Positions 54,246 to 63,639 of a stretch of 64,000 bases of DNA are shown here, one piece after another. The translations under genes and the position numbers were made by a program. Each line of letters starts with the position of its first letter. Position 1 is the first letter of the stretch. Under the pieces are notes generated by a model. It did no database searches and was not told where the DNA came from. It worked only from the letters and a program-made list of their open reading frames with translations. Source of the stretch: Verrucomicrobiota bacterium (GTDB lineage: Bacteria > Verrucomicrobiota > Verrucomicrobiia > Chthoniobacterales > UBA10450); NCBI GenBank assembly GCA_003218375.1, contig QHNH01000013.1:62001-126000 (forward strand), in the 5' to 3' direction.

Positions 54246-54335
54246 GAATCGCGCTTTCAGCGCTGCGCATTTTCGTGTCGGACCGATCCTGGGGCGGTGC
54301 CCCAGGCTTTCGATGATCGCCGCGCCTTTGGCGCT
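54246..54335 (+). repeat. Triple-hairpin intergenic element, copy 5
   Basis: GAATCGCGCTTTCAGCGCT, CCTGGGGCGGTGCCCCAGG and GCGCCTTTGGCGC in direct order. It faces copy 4 as an inverted pair, as copies 1 and 2 do at 40.1-40.4 kb. Confidence 0.88.
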
Positions 54336-54410
54336 ATCAGCAGGACGAACCGAATTGGAAACAAGGCATCACCGAGATTCGAATCGGGCGCGGCGCTAAG
54401 AGGAGGCGCC

Positions 54411-54701
54411 TCACTTCTTCGTCCGCACAATCACCGCGGCGATATCCGCCGAATCCACGGCAGCATCGAAAAACTCCGCGCCGGTCAATTGCGAGAGGTG
54501 CACCAGCTTATCGCCGACTTTCTCGATCTTGCCGCCAATCTTTTCGCCGGACTTCATTCGCAACTCGACCATCTGCCCGACATTTTTCTGGAGAATTCCC
54601 AGGATGGTATCGCTGGTTTGGAGATCGATCTTGCCTTGCGCGAAAAGATCAGAGCAAGCGAACGCGACGACGAACCCAATGAGAAGAGACAAGCGTTTCA
54701 T
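54411..54701 (-). CDS. Small exported protein, possibly Sm-like fold
   Basis: A 96-aa protein with a signal peptide (MKRLSLLIGFVVAFACSDLFA). The mature ~75 residues contain GQMVELRMKSGEKIGGKIEK and VGDKLVHLSQLTGAEFFDAA, then AVIVRTKK. The pattern of strands (ELRMKSGEKIxGKIxxVxDxxVxL) resembles an Sm-like barrel, but in an exported context. No function can be assigned. Confidence 0.7.
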   Translation of the reverse strand: MKRLSLLIGFVVAFACSDLFAQGKIDLQTSDTILGILQKNVGQMVELRMKSGEKIGGKIEKVGDKLVHLSQLTGAEFFDAAVDSADIAAVIVRTKK

Positions 54702-54803
54702 ATCGCTTCGTTCTGCCGGAGAACCGCGTCGTTTGCCAGCGAATAATCCAAGCCGCGCTGTTCAATGTCGCCGCGGATTTGATTTTCCACCTTTCCCATT
54801 CTT

Positions 54804-56408
54804 TCACTGGTAGAGGACGAAATAGTCCGTTTCGTGCACCTTCTCGAGATTCCGGCGAACATAGCGAACCACCTCGTAATAGGAACCCTCCGGCAGAGGC
54901 ACAAAGCCGTTGGCCAGGTTATCGGCCGCAACCTTCTGCACAATTACGGTCGTATCTATTCTCCCGGCGTCGATGGCCCTGAGATAACGATTCAGGAGCG
55001 GAGGGGTCTTTAGTTCCCCGCCATGCGGCCAGACGGCGGGAAAGGGATTTGCCTGCGGTGATTGCACCCAATAGGCGGCCACATCCGGGATGATCGCGTA
55101 TTTTCGGTGACTTTGTTCGACGAACGCCACCGCGCGTTGCAAATCGCTTAGAAACGCGTGGGTATTTGGGTTCGTGTAAATTCCATTGCCGCCAGGCATG
55201 ACATCTCCAATTGGGCGGTCGAGGTGAGTGGCGGTTTGATCGCGATAAATATGCTGTACTCGGCCCACGACAAAAGCGGCGACAATCAAGGCGCAGAAAC
55301 CCGGCAGCGAATATTCGATCAGGCGTCGCTGCAATCGCGGGCCCTGGTCCAAAACAGTTACCGCCAAAGCGACAAGTAGAGCTCCCGCGCCCAAGGCGGG
55401 GCTGTTGTAGCCCCCGGACATAGAGGCCGTCCAGGCAGCCAGGAGCGCGAGTGACAGCACCCGCTTCGACGCAGGTGAATCTTGATGGAACACCGACCCA
55501 TAGGCCGCGATTCCCAGACACAGTCCGAACAATAGGAACGCGTTCGAGATCATAGTCCCACGGGCAAGGCTGATGGTTGTTCCAGTAAAGGGCGCCAGGT
55601 ACAGGATGATAAGTGCGCTCCATCGCCGCACTCCGTTAGTGGCCTCGCTGTTGATCAGATGCGCGGCACAGAAACCGATGCCCGCTGCGAGGAGAATGCG
55701 CGGCTGACAATAGGCAAGAATCGCCGTTGATAAGAATTCCTGGTGCGACGTGAGTTGGGTGGCCGCGTCGGAAACGCCGCCGGCAAAGAGCAAGAAAGCC
55801 AGGTAGAGAAATCCAGGCAATGCGCCCGCGCCCCAGTATTTGATCGAGCGCCAATCATGCAAAAGAAGCAGGGCGCCTGGAACTACAAAAACAAAACCTT
55901 GCTTGCACAGCGGCGCTAATCCCAAAAGAAAATAACCGGCGAGCTTCGCCGAGGTTTTTGGTTGGATACAAAACGTCAGACCGACAAACAGGAAGAAGAG
56001 ACCATCGATAGTGTGCCAGGCCGTCAGGTGTTTGGTGTGAACGGTTGCCGCAAAGCAAATAAGCCCGCAGAAGAAAGCGGCGGCCGGAGAAAAGGACCGA
56101 TTGGTCAGCCGATTGCAGACCAGCGTCCAGGCCGCGGCCAGGCAGGCAAATTGAAACCAGACGATCAGCCGGGATAACCACAACGTAGAAGCGCCGCCCA
56201 GCCAGACCTCGGGCACATGAAGCAGCGGGGAAAAAAACGGCCGGATAATAATGAAATCGCGATGAGGAACCTGGCCGTCGAGAATGCGTCGACTATGGGC
56301 CAGGGTGAAACCCTCATCAGTCGGGGTGAAACCCATCCAGGAAAAACACAGATGACAGGTCAAAGCAACACCGATGACGATGCCGCCGACAAGTAACGCG
56401 CGTTTCAC
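54804..56408 (-). CDS. Polytopic membrane protein, GT-C glycosyltransferase-like
   Basis: A 534-aa protein with about 11-12 helices and a C-terminal periplasmic domain. The first extracytoplasmic loop carries FTPTDEGFTLAHSRRILDGQ, where an acidic DE pair follows helix 1 as in GT-C (GT39/ArnT/PMT-like) lipid-linked sugar transferases. HLTAWHTIDGLFFLF and PLCKQGFVFVVPGALL are further conserved-looking loops. The soluble tail contains YAIIPDVAAYWVQSP. It would use a polyprenyl-phosphate sugar donor; acceptor unknown. The family call is by architecture and is not certain. Confidence 0.65.
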   Translation of the reverse strand: MKRALLVGGIVIGVALTCHLCFSWMGFTPTDEGFTLAHSRRILDGQVPHRDFIIIRPFFSPLLHVPEVWLGGASTLWLSRLIVWFQFACLAAAWTLVCNRLTNRSFSPAAAFFCGLICFAATVHTKHLTAWHTIDGLFFLFVGLTFCIQPKTSAKLAGYFLLGLAPLCKQGFVFVVPGALLLLHDWRSIKYWGAGALPGFLYLAFLLFAGGVSDAATQLTSHQEFLSTAILAYCQPRILLAAGIGFCAAHLINSEATNGVRRWSALIILYLAPFTGTTISLARGTMISNAFLLFGLCLGIAAYGSVFHQDSPASKRVLSLALLAAWTASMSGGYNSPALGAGALLVALAVTVLDQGPRLQRRLIEYSLPGFCALIVAAFVVGRVQHIYRDQTATHLDRPIGDVMPGGNGIYTNPNTHAFLSDLQRAVAFVEQSHRKYAIIPDVAAYWVQSPQANPFPAVWPHGGELKTPPLLNRYLRAIDAGRIDTTVIVQKVAADNLANGFVPLPEGSYYEVVRYVRRNLEKVHETDYFVLYQ

Positions 56409-56459
56409 GGTGGCGAATAAATCACATTGGCAGGCGAACCGCCTCCTCTACAATTCTGC

Positions 56460-57185
56460 ATGACAGAAATCGCGGCTAACCTCGAGCGGGTTCGAGCCCA
56501 AACTGCCGAGGCGGCTAAAAAGAGCGGGCGCTCGAGCGACGAAATCGAACTGGTGGCGATTTCGAAAACCCACGAGGCGGAGAAGGTGCGCGCCGCGTTC
56601 GACGCCGGCCAGCAGCTCTTTGGCGAGAGCCGCGTCCAGGAAGCGCGCGCCAAGATTCCGCTGCTGCCTTCGGCGGCGCGCTGGCATTTCGTCGGGCGGC
56701 TCCAGAAGAACAAGGTCCGACACGCGTTGCCGCTCTTCGAGCTTTTCCACAGCGTCGATTCGCTCGAGCTCGCACAGCAAATGAACCGGATCGCGGTCGA
56801 AGAAGGTTCGCGTCCGCGCATTTTGCTGGAGGTGAACGTGGCAGGCGAGGGGAGCAAGATCGGGTTCGCGCCTGATGTTCTGAGCGCGGAAATGGAGGCT
56901 CTTCTCGATCTGCCGCGTTTGACGATCGAAGGCCTCATGACGATTCCGCCGCTCGCGCCGGAGGCGGAAGCGTCCCGTCGGTATTTTATTGCGCTGAGAG
57001 AGCTGCGCGAGCAGCTCGCCGCCGAGTTTCAGATGCAACTTCCGCAACTGTCCATGGGAATGAGCGACGATTTCGTCGTCGCTATTGAAGAAGGCGCGAC
57101 GCTCGTCCGCGTCGGCACCGCTATTTTCGGTAAGCGGACGCCGCTGCGATTGCGGAATCCCGCTGGCGATTTTGATGCCACTTGA
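56460..57185 (+). CDS. yggS: YggS/PLPBP family PLP-binding protein
   Basis: A 241-aa PLP homeostasis protein with an alanine-racemase-type TIM barrel but no enzyme activity known. ELVAISKTHEAEKVRAAFDA carries the PLP Lys. FGESRVQEARAKI, WHFVGRLQKNKV, HSVDSLELA, LMTIPP and SMGMSDDFVVAIEEGATLVR are all family blocks, with GTAIFGKR at the end. The start is ATG 56460; a TTG at 56427 is possible. It overlaps the DUF971 gene by 11 nt. Confidence 0.94.
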   Translation: MTEIAANLERVRAQTAEAAKKSGRSSDEIELVAISKTHEAEKVRAAFDAGQQLFGESRVQEARAKIPLLPSAARWHFVGRLQKNKVRHALPLFELFHSVDSLELAQQMNRIAVEEGSRPRILLEVNVAGEGSKIGFAPDVLSAEMEALLDLPRLTIEGLMTIPPLAPEAEASRRYFIALRELREQLAAEFQMQLPQLSMGMSDDFVVAIEEGATLVRVGTAIFGKRTPLRLRNPAGDFDAT

Positions 57186-57486
57186 ATTGAAGAACGTGCA
57201 GTTGATCGGGGACGAGCTGGCCATCCAGTGGGGCGACGGCCTGGAATCGTATCTGCCATTGGAGCGGTTTCGCCGCGCGTGTCCCTGCGCGTTATGCGGC
57301 GGCGAGCCGGATGTGCTCGGGAATATTTCGCGGCCCGATGTGACCTACACGCCTTCGAGCTTCGAGCTCGTCGGCTGGCAATTGATCGGCGGTTACGCAC
57401 TCCAGCCGCGCTGGGGCGATGGGCACAATACGGGCCTGTATTCGTTCCAGTATTTGCGTCGCCTCACCGCGACTCCTTCATCGTAA
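57175..57486 (+). CDS. DUF971 (GBBH-like N-terminal domain) protein
   Basis: A 103-aa protein: LAIQWGDGLESYLPLERFRR, ACPCALCGGE, FELVGWQLIGGYALQPRWGD, HNTGLYSFQYLRRL. This is the DUF971 pattern, also found at the N terminus of gamma-butyrobetaine hydroxylase, with two Cys in CPCALC that could bind metal. Bacterial stand-alone members are linked to Fe-S assembly in some genomes (family knowledge, not shown here). Start ATG 57175 overlaps yggS. Confidence 0.9.
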   Translation: MPLELKNVQLIGDELAIQWGDGLESYLPLERFRRACPCALCGGEPDVLGNISRPDVTYTPSSFELVGWQLIGGYALQPRWGDGHNTGLYSFQYLRRLTATPSS

Positions 57487-57539
57487 TCGAGCAGGAACAA
57501 GAATGGCTATTGACGGCTCTGGTAAGGTTTACATCCCCA

Positions 57540-57986
57540 ATGCCGCAAACCATCAAAGCCTCGCTGCTCTTCAGCGTTTTCGCGCTTTGCGCCGCGGCCA
57601 TGGTTCTCACGCAACGGGCGCGACAGCGGGTTCCCCCGCCGGCGCCGCATCAGTTGTTCGCCGTGGTCGAGCAACATCTCTCGGCTTTCCGCGCCGCTGA
57701 TTATTCCAGCATTTATCGCCAGGCTTCGAGCGGCGTGCAGCAAAAGTTCACCCCGCCACAGTACGAAGCCATGATCCGGCGCGATTACGCTGAGGTCGCT
57801 CGCGCCGAACGCATCGAGTTTGGCTTTGTGAAAGCAAGCGGCTCGTCGGCCATCGTGCAGGTCTTCTTCCGCGATAGCAGCGGAGCAAATCACTGCTTTC
57901 TCTACAGCCTCATCGCCGAGGACGGTTTGTGGAAAATCAATGGCGTGGAACCGATGCAGCCGACCGCGCGAGGATTGCACGTGTAA
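57540..57986 (+). CDS. Exported DUF4864-like protein
   Basis: A 148-aa protein with an N-terminal signal or anchor (IKASLLFSVFALCAAAMVLT). The body has VVEQHLSAFRAADYSSIYRQ, SSGVQQKFTPPQYEAMIRRD, VQVFFRDSSGANHCFLYSL and EDGLWKINGVEP. The spacing fits DUF4864 and other small NTF2-like folds. Function unknown. It lies 53 nt after the DUF971 gene on the same strand. Confidence 0.7.
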   Translation: MPQTIKASLLFSVFALCAAAMVLTQRARQRVPPPAPHQLFAVVEQHLSAFRAADYSSIYRQASSGVQQKFTPPQYEAMIRRDYAEVARAERIEFGFVKASGSSAIVQVFFRDSSGANHCFLYSLIAEDGLWKINGVEPMQPTARGLHV

Positions 57987-58002
57987 AGCTGTTCGCTGGA
58001 GC

Positions 58003-58071
58003 CGGCACGACCTCGTGCCGGGCTGCGATAGCCCGTGTGTCCCAACGGCCTGAGGGCAGGCCGTCTCCAAT
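58003..58071. repeat. Row of small hairpins between convergent genes
   Basis: CGGCACGA-cc-TCGTGCCG (58003-58020) is followed by GGCTGCGATAGCCC and GGCCTGAGGGCAGGCC. The array lies between the DUF4864-like gene and manA. It could act as a bidirectional 3' end structure. Confidence 0.6.
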
Positions 58072-59022
58072 TCAGTGCGGCATCATCACCCGCAGCAGAG
58101 AGACATCGTTTCTAATCGGACGCACGACCCGGTCTTCCAGCTCTGCCGGCGCCAGAAAGAAATCGCCTGGCTTGAATCGGCGTCCGGCGCATTCGAGTTC
58201 GCCTGTCAGGCAAACGACAATCGCAAATCGGCCGCGTTCCGCGACCTCGCGTTCTCGCTTCAGCTCCCACTTGTCGATTTCGAATAGCTCATGCCTGACG
58301 AGCGATTCGCTCTTCGGGCGCAAGAGGGCCGGCTCGACGTCGCTAAAATCGACGCACTGCATTGCCTCGGCGATGTGCATTGGACGGGGGGCGCGCCTTT
58401 TTTTCGCGCGGTTCCAATCGTAGATCCGATAAGTCGTATCGCTGTTCTCCTGGATCTCGACCAGGACGGTCCCGGCGCCGAGCGCATGCATTCGGCCGCT
58501 GGGCAAAAAAATCGCATCGCCGGTCTTTAGTTCGAGAGCGTGAAGATGCTTCTCCACTTTTCCCTGGGCGAGCGCTTTTTTGAAACCTTCCCGCGTCGTT
58601 CCCTTTCTCACCCCGGCGTAGAGGCGCGCCTTCGGCGCCGCATTCGCCACATACCAAAGCTCCGATTTCGATTCGCCACCGAGTTTTTTCGCCATTTCCC
58701 GTGGCGGATGCACTTGGAGCGAAAGGTTTTCCTGCGCGTCGAGCAGCTTTGCCAGGATGGGAAAACGAGAAAAGTCCGGCACCTTCCCGAAAATTTGTTC
58801 GCGATGTTTGCACCAGAGTTCGTGCAGCGTCGTGCCGCGCAAAGGCCCTTCATGCACCACGCTCTGGGCCTCCGGCCGATCGACGATTTCCCAGGATTCG
58901 CCGATCAGCGCCGCTGAAGGCAATCGCTTTCCGTAGAGCGACTCCAGTCGGCGCCCACCCCAGACGCTCTCCATGAAGATCGGCTCGAAAACGAGCGGCT
59001 GGGTGATCATCGGTTTCATCAC
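58072..59022 (-). CDS. manA: Mannose-6-phosphate isomerase, class I (short type)
   Basis: A zinc cupin enzyme interconverting fructose-6-P and mannose-6-P, feeding GDP-mannose synthesis. The 316 aa matches the Bacillus-type short form. Metal-site motifs are LQVHPP (Gln, His), KSELWYV (Glu) and SGRMHALG (His). VEIQENSDTTYRIYDW and the N-terminal ESVWGGRRLESLYGKRLP are diagnostic. A second ATG two codons downstream of the first is also possible. Confidence 0.94.
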   Translation of the reverse strand: MMKPMITQPLVFEPIFMESVWGGRRLESLYGKRLPSAALIGESWEIVDRPEAQSVVHEGPLRGTTLHELWCKHREQIFGKVPDFSRFPILAKLLDAQENLSLQVHPPREMAKKLGGESKSELWYVANAAPKARLYAGVRKGTTREGFKKALAQGKVEKHLHALELKTGDAIFLPSGRMHALGAGTVLVEIQENSDTTYRIYDWNRAKKRRAPRPMHIAEAMQCVDFSDVEPALLRPKSESLVRHELFEIDKWELKREREVAERGRFAIVVCLTGELECAGRRFKPGDFFLAPAELEDRVVRPIRNDVSLLRVMMPH

Positions 59023-59051
59023 GCCGCGAAATTAGCACAAGCGGCCCGGTT

Positions 59052-59504
59052 GTGGTTTCGTTTTCGGTGCGCCGATTTCTCAAATTCTGGCTGCCGGTCC
59101 TCGCCTGGATGATTTTCATCTTCATCGGCTCCACCGATCTGCTTTCCGCGGAACACACCTCGCGATTCATCGGTCCGTTCCTCCGCTGGCTCGCTCCCGG
59201 CATTTCGGATGCAACAGTTGCGTCGATCCAGCTCGTTGTCCGCAAAGGCGCGCATCTGACCGAATACGCGATTCTCGCCGCGCTTCTTTCCCGGGCACTG
59301 CGCCTGATTCAGCAGCAAGTCGGCCGAGCCTTTCTCGTTTCCTTCCTCATCGCCGCCGTCTATGCCGTGCTCGATGAATTCCATCAATCATTTGTCGCCT
59401 CGCGAACCGGCTCGCCCTGGGATGTTCTGATCGATTGCGCCGGCGCGCTCGCTGGCGTCTTGATCTATTGGCGTGCGATCCGCAATCGAAAATCTAAAAT
59501 CTGA
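59052..59504 (+). CDS. VanZ family membrane protein
   Basis: A 150-aa protein with four helices. Diagnostic VanZ features are WMIFIFIGSTD in helix 1, RKGAHLTEYAILAALLSRAL and AVYAVLDEFHQSFVASRTGS (the acidic DExHQ segment). It ends with a basic cytoplasmic tail. The start is GTG 59052, placing the first helix about ten residues in. It is divergent from manA and 8 nt upstream of namZ. VanZ relatives affect teicoplanin resistance in Gram-positives; the role here is unknown. Confidence 0.88.
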   Translation: MVSFSVRRFLKFWLPVLAWMIFIFIGSTDLLSAEHTSRFIGPFLRWLAPGISDATVASIQLVVRKGAHLTEYAILAALLSRALRLIQQQVGRAFLVSFLIAAVYAVLDEFHQSFVASRTGSPWDVLIDCAGALAGVLIYWRAIRNRKSKI

Positions 59505-59512
59505 AATCGAAA

Positions 59513-60604
59513 ATGGCCCGGGTTCTACTTCCACTCGATCATTTGGAAGAGCTTTGGCCGGAAAATTTGTCCGGCGCGCGGATCGGGGCCTTGCTGCATC
59601 CCGCCTCGGTCTCGGCCACGCTCGAGCACGCCGCGAAAATTTTCGAGCGCAACGCCGGCAAGCTGTTCTGGCTGCGCGCGCTCTTCGGGCCGCAACACGG
59701 CTACCTCGGGCAGACCCAGGACAACATGATCGAGTGGCAGAGCTACGAACATCCGCGGCTCGGCATTCCCGTCTTCAGCCTTTACGGCGAACATCGGGAA
59801 CCGACCGCGTCGATGCTCGAGAATCTTGATGCGCTGGTCATCGATCTCCAGGACGTGGGCGCGCGCTATTACACTTTTGTCTGGACGATGTTTCTTTGCC
59901 TGCGGGCATGCGAGAAAGCGCGGATCGACGTGGTCGTGCTCGACCGGCCCAATCCAATCAACGGCCTAACGACCGAAGGGCCGGTGCTCGATCCGGCTTT
60001 TCGTTCGTTCGTCGGGATGCATCCTTTGCCAGTTCGTCATGGCCGGACGATCGGTGAGCTGGCGGAACAATTTCGGCAGGAAGCTTTCCCGCGTTGCCGG
60101 CTGACCGTGCTGCCCATGAAAGGATGGGAACGCGCCATGTGGTTCGACGAAACCGGGCTGCCCTGGGTCATGCCGTCGCCGAATATGCCGACGCTGGAAA
60201 CGGCGACGGTCTATCCCGGAATGTGTCTGTTGGAAGGCACAAATATTTCGGAAGGGCGGGGAACCACCCGGCCGTTCGAAATTTTCGGCGCGCCGGTCAT
60301 CGATGCGGAAACGTTGACTCGTGAACTCAATCAGCTGCGCCTGCCGGGGGTGCATTTCCGGGAAAACTGGTTTCAACCGTCGTTCCACAAATTTGCCGGC
60401 GAAATCTGCGGCGGCGCCCAAGTGCACGTAACCAACCGTGATCTCTTCACGCCGTATCGCACCGGGATCGAAATCATTCGAACCATCCGCCGGATGTCCG
60501 GCGATTCCTTTGCGTGGAAACAACCACCCTACGAGTACGAATACGAGCGCTTGCCCATCGAAGTTCTACTGGGCGGATCCGTCGCGGATTTCTTTCCGGA
60601 CTAG
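59513..60604 (+). CDS. namZ: DUF1343 / NamZ-type exo-N-acetylmuramidase
   Basis: A 363-aa enzyme of the DUF1343 family, whose characterised member NamZ releases N-acetylmuramic acid from peptidoglycan fragments. Conserved blocks are ALFGPQHGYLG, VIDLQDVGARYYTF, VVLDRPNPI, PSPNMPTL, LLEGTNISEGRGTTRPFE and the end YEYERLPIEVLLGG. No signal peptide is apparent, unlike many relatives, so either the start is further in or it acts inside the cell. The next gene starts 6 nt after its stop, so they are likely cotranscribed. CCTAACGA occurs at 59965. Confidence 0.92.
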   Translation: MARVLLPLDHLEELWPENLSGARIGALLHPASVSATLEHAAKIFERNAGKLFWLRALFGPQHGYLGQTQDNMIEWQSYEHPRLGIPVFSLYGEHREPTASMLENLDALVIDLQDVGARYYTFVWTMFLCLRACEKARIDVVVLDRPNPINGLTTEGPVLDPAFRSFVGMHPLPVRHGRTIGELAEQFRQEAFPRCRLTVLPMKGWERAMWFDETGLPWVMPSPNMPTLETATVYPGMCLLEGTNISEGRGTTRPFEIFGAPVIDAETLTRELNQLRLPGVHFRENWFQPSFHKFAGEICGGAQVHVTNRDLFTPYRTGIEIIRTIRRMSGDSFAWKQPPYEYEYERLPIEVLLGGSVADFFPD

Positions 60605-60609
60605 AGACA

Positions 60610-61257
60610 TTGGTCGTCTTCGTCGCATTCGTCCTATCGCCGATTGCAACGTGCTTCGCTGACATTCCGTGGGCCGAAGCGAAGGTGCGCCTCGCTCGCG
60701 AGAACGAACTCCTCGCCCGGCGCTCCCAAGGCCACGCCGGCACTTACTTCGTCATTTGCACGCTTTACTACACCCCGATGGAATCCGGTTTCACCGCTCA
60801 ACGTGGTTTCGATGTTACACCGGTGGCCGCGCGCGGTTTGCGCGGGCAGCGCTATCCGCGCGAATTCCTGGCGGCCGTGAAGAAAGAAGGATTTGGTCGC
60901 ATCGTCACGCCGGTCGAGGGCTTGAGTTACATTCGATACAATGGCGGCGGCGTCTATCGCTTTGCCGCGCATCCCGTCGGACGAGGCGCAAACGTCCTGG
61001 TGCCGCGCTCATCGGCCGCGGCTCGAAAAGGCAAATACGGCTTTGTGGATGGCGCCGAGCTGACCACGCTCGACAACACCGTGAGCGCAGTTTTCCGCAG
61101 TGCCCGCTGGCAGATCGCGGATACCGGCGGCGCGCTCAAGCGATGGCAGATCGATCTTTACTGGGGCGATGACGAACCGCTGGGCCCGGGCCACCTCGCG
61201 GCGCGACCGCGCGGCACGACATTTGAATATGCGTATTCGTTGGTGACAATGAAATGA
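60610..61257 (+). CDS. Exported protein of unknown function
   Basis: A 215-aa protein starting at TTG 60610, which gives a signal peptide (LVVFVAFVLSPIATCFA-D). The mature part has WAEAKVRLARENELLARRSQ, TYFVICTLYYTPMESGFTAQ, GRGANVLVPRSSAAARKG and DLYWGDDEPLGPGHLAARPR. TYYTP-like and Asp-rich pieces recall 3D-domain/MltA-like peptidoglycan proteins, and its neighbour is a muramidase. This is weak, so I leave the function open. It has a 4-nt gap or near-overlap with the genes on both sides. Confidence 0.65.
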   Translation: MVVFVAFVLSPIATCFADIPWAEAKVRLARENELLARRSQGHAGTYFVICTLYYTPMESGFTAQRGFDVTPVAARGLRGQRYPREFLAAVKKEGFGRIVTPVEGLSYIRYNGGGVYRFAAHPVGRGANVLVPRSSAAARKGKYGFVDGAELTTLDNTVSAVFRSARWQIADTGGALKRWQIDLYWGDDEPLGPGHLAARPRGTTFEYAYSLVTMK

Positions 61258-61258
61258 C

Positions 61259-62020
61259 ATGAACGTCGCCCTTTCTGCGAACGCGTTCACCGTCCGTTTT
61301 TACTTTCATGGCTCGCTCTCTTTTTTTCTGCGCCGCGAAGACCGGGCCGAACCGATCACGAAATATCTCCGCGAGAAAACGTCGGTTAAAGACGCGATCG
61401 AGTCCTGCGGTGTGCCCCATCCCGAAGTGGATTTGATCTGCTGCGATGGCCAGGCCGTGCCCTTTGAGCATTGCCTGATCGCGGATGCAATCGTCGATGT
61501 CCATGGCGTGATCGATTCGCCCGCAAAGCCGGGCGAAGGATTGCAGGAACGGAGCGTTACGAGATTTGTCGCGGACGGCCATCTCGGAAAACTGGCGCGT
61601 GACCTTCGCCTCCTCGGCTTCGATGTCGTTTACGCGCCCGCCGCCTCCGATTCGTCCCTCGCCGCGAGCTGCTCGGACGACCGCGCCCTGCTTACCCGCG
61701 ATCGCCGCTTGCTCATGCACAAAATCGTCCGGCACGGCTATTGCCCGCGATCGCAGGACCCGACGGAACAGATTCTCGAAGTGATCCGAAGGTTTGACCT
61801 CGCGAAAATGATCGCGCCATACACCCGCTGCCTGCAGTGCAACGGTCTGCTCGCTCACGCAAACAAAATGGACGTAATCGAGCAGCTCCAGCCGCTTACG
61901 AAAATTTACTACCAGGATTTTCGCCGATGCCCAGGCTGCGGCAAAATTTACTGGTCCGGCTCGCATTTCGGAAAACTGGAAGCGCGGATTGAGAGAATTC
62001 GAAAGGCGCTTACCACGTGA
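61259..62020 (+). CDS. Mut7-C RNase-domain protein with ubiquitin-like N-terminal domain
   Basis: A 253-aa protein. Residues ~10-95 look like the Mut7-C ubiquitin-like domain (VRFYFHGSLSFFL). Residues ~105-250 are the Mut7-C PIN-like RNase: FVADGHLGKLARDLRLLGFD (Asp), SCSDDRALLTRDRRLLMH (Asp pair), then a zinc ribbon CLQCNGLL...CPGCGKIYWSGSHF. The combination is common in bacteria; the RNA substrate is unknown. It starts 1 nt after the stop of the exported-protein gene. Confidence 0.9.
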   Translation: MNVALSANAFTVRFYFHGSLSFFLRREDRAEPITKYLREKTSVKDAIESCGVPHPEVDLICCDGQAVPFEHCLIADAIVDVHGVIDSPAKPGEGLQERSVTRFVADGHLGKLARDLRLLGFDVVYAPAASDSSLAASCSDDRALLTRDRRLLMHKIVRHGYCPRSQDPTEQILEVIRRFDLAKMIAPYTRCLQCNGLLAHANKMDVIEQLQPLTKIYYQDFRRCPGCGKIYWSGSHFGKLEARIERIRKALTT

Positions 62021-62081
62021 GCGCCTTGACCAATGACCGATCACCGATCACTATTCACCTCCGCGGCTCCGCCGCGTCCCC

Positions 62082-62155
62082 GGGCCTGTAGCTCAGTTGG
62101 TTAGAGCATGCGCTTGATAAGCGCAGGGTCGCTGGTTCGAGCCCAGCCAGGCCCA
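62082..62155 (+). tRNA. tRNA-Ile (GAT)
   Basis: Acceptor GGGCCTG/CAGGCCC, D arm GCTC...GAGC, anticodon stem TGCGC/GCGCA with loop TTGATAA (anticodon GAT), T arm GCTGG-TTCGAGC-CCAGC, discriminator A. CCA is not encoded. It stands alone, not inside an rRNA operon spacer. Confidence 0.98.
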
Positions 62156-62238
62156 TTGATAACCGATAACTTTAACTTTTGTATTCCCCCCTTTTCGTTC
62201 GCGCGAGTCCAGAACTTCGCTACGGTATCGGACTTTCC

Positions 62239-63635
<1,397 letters not shown>

Positions 63636-63639
<4 letters not shown>

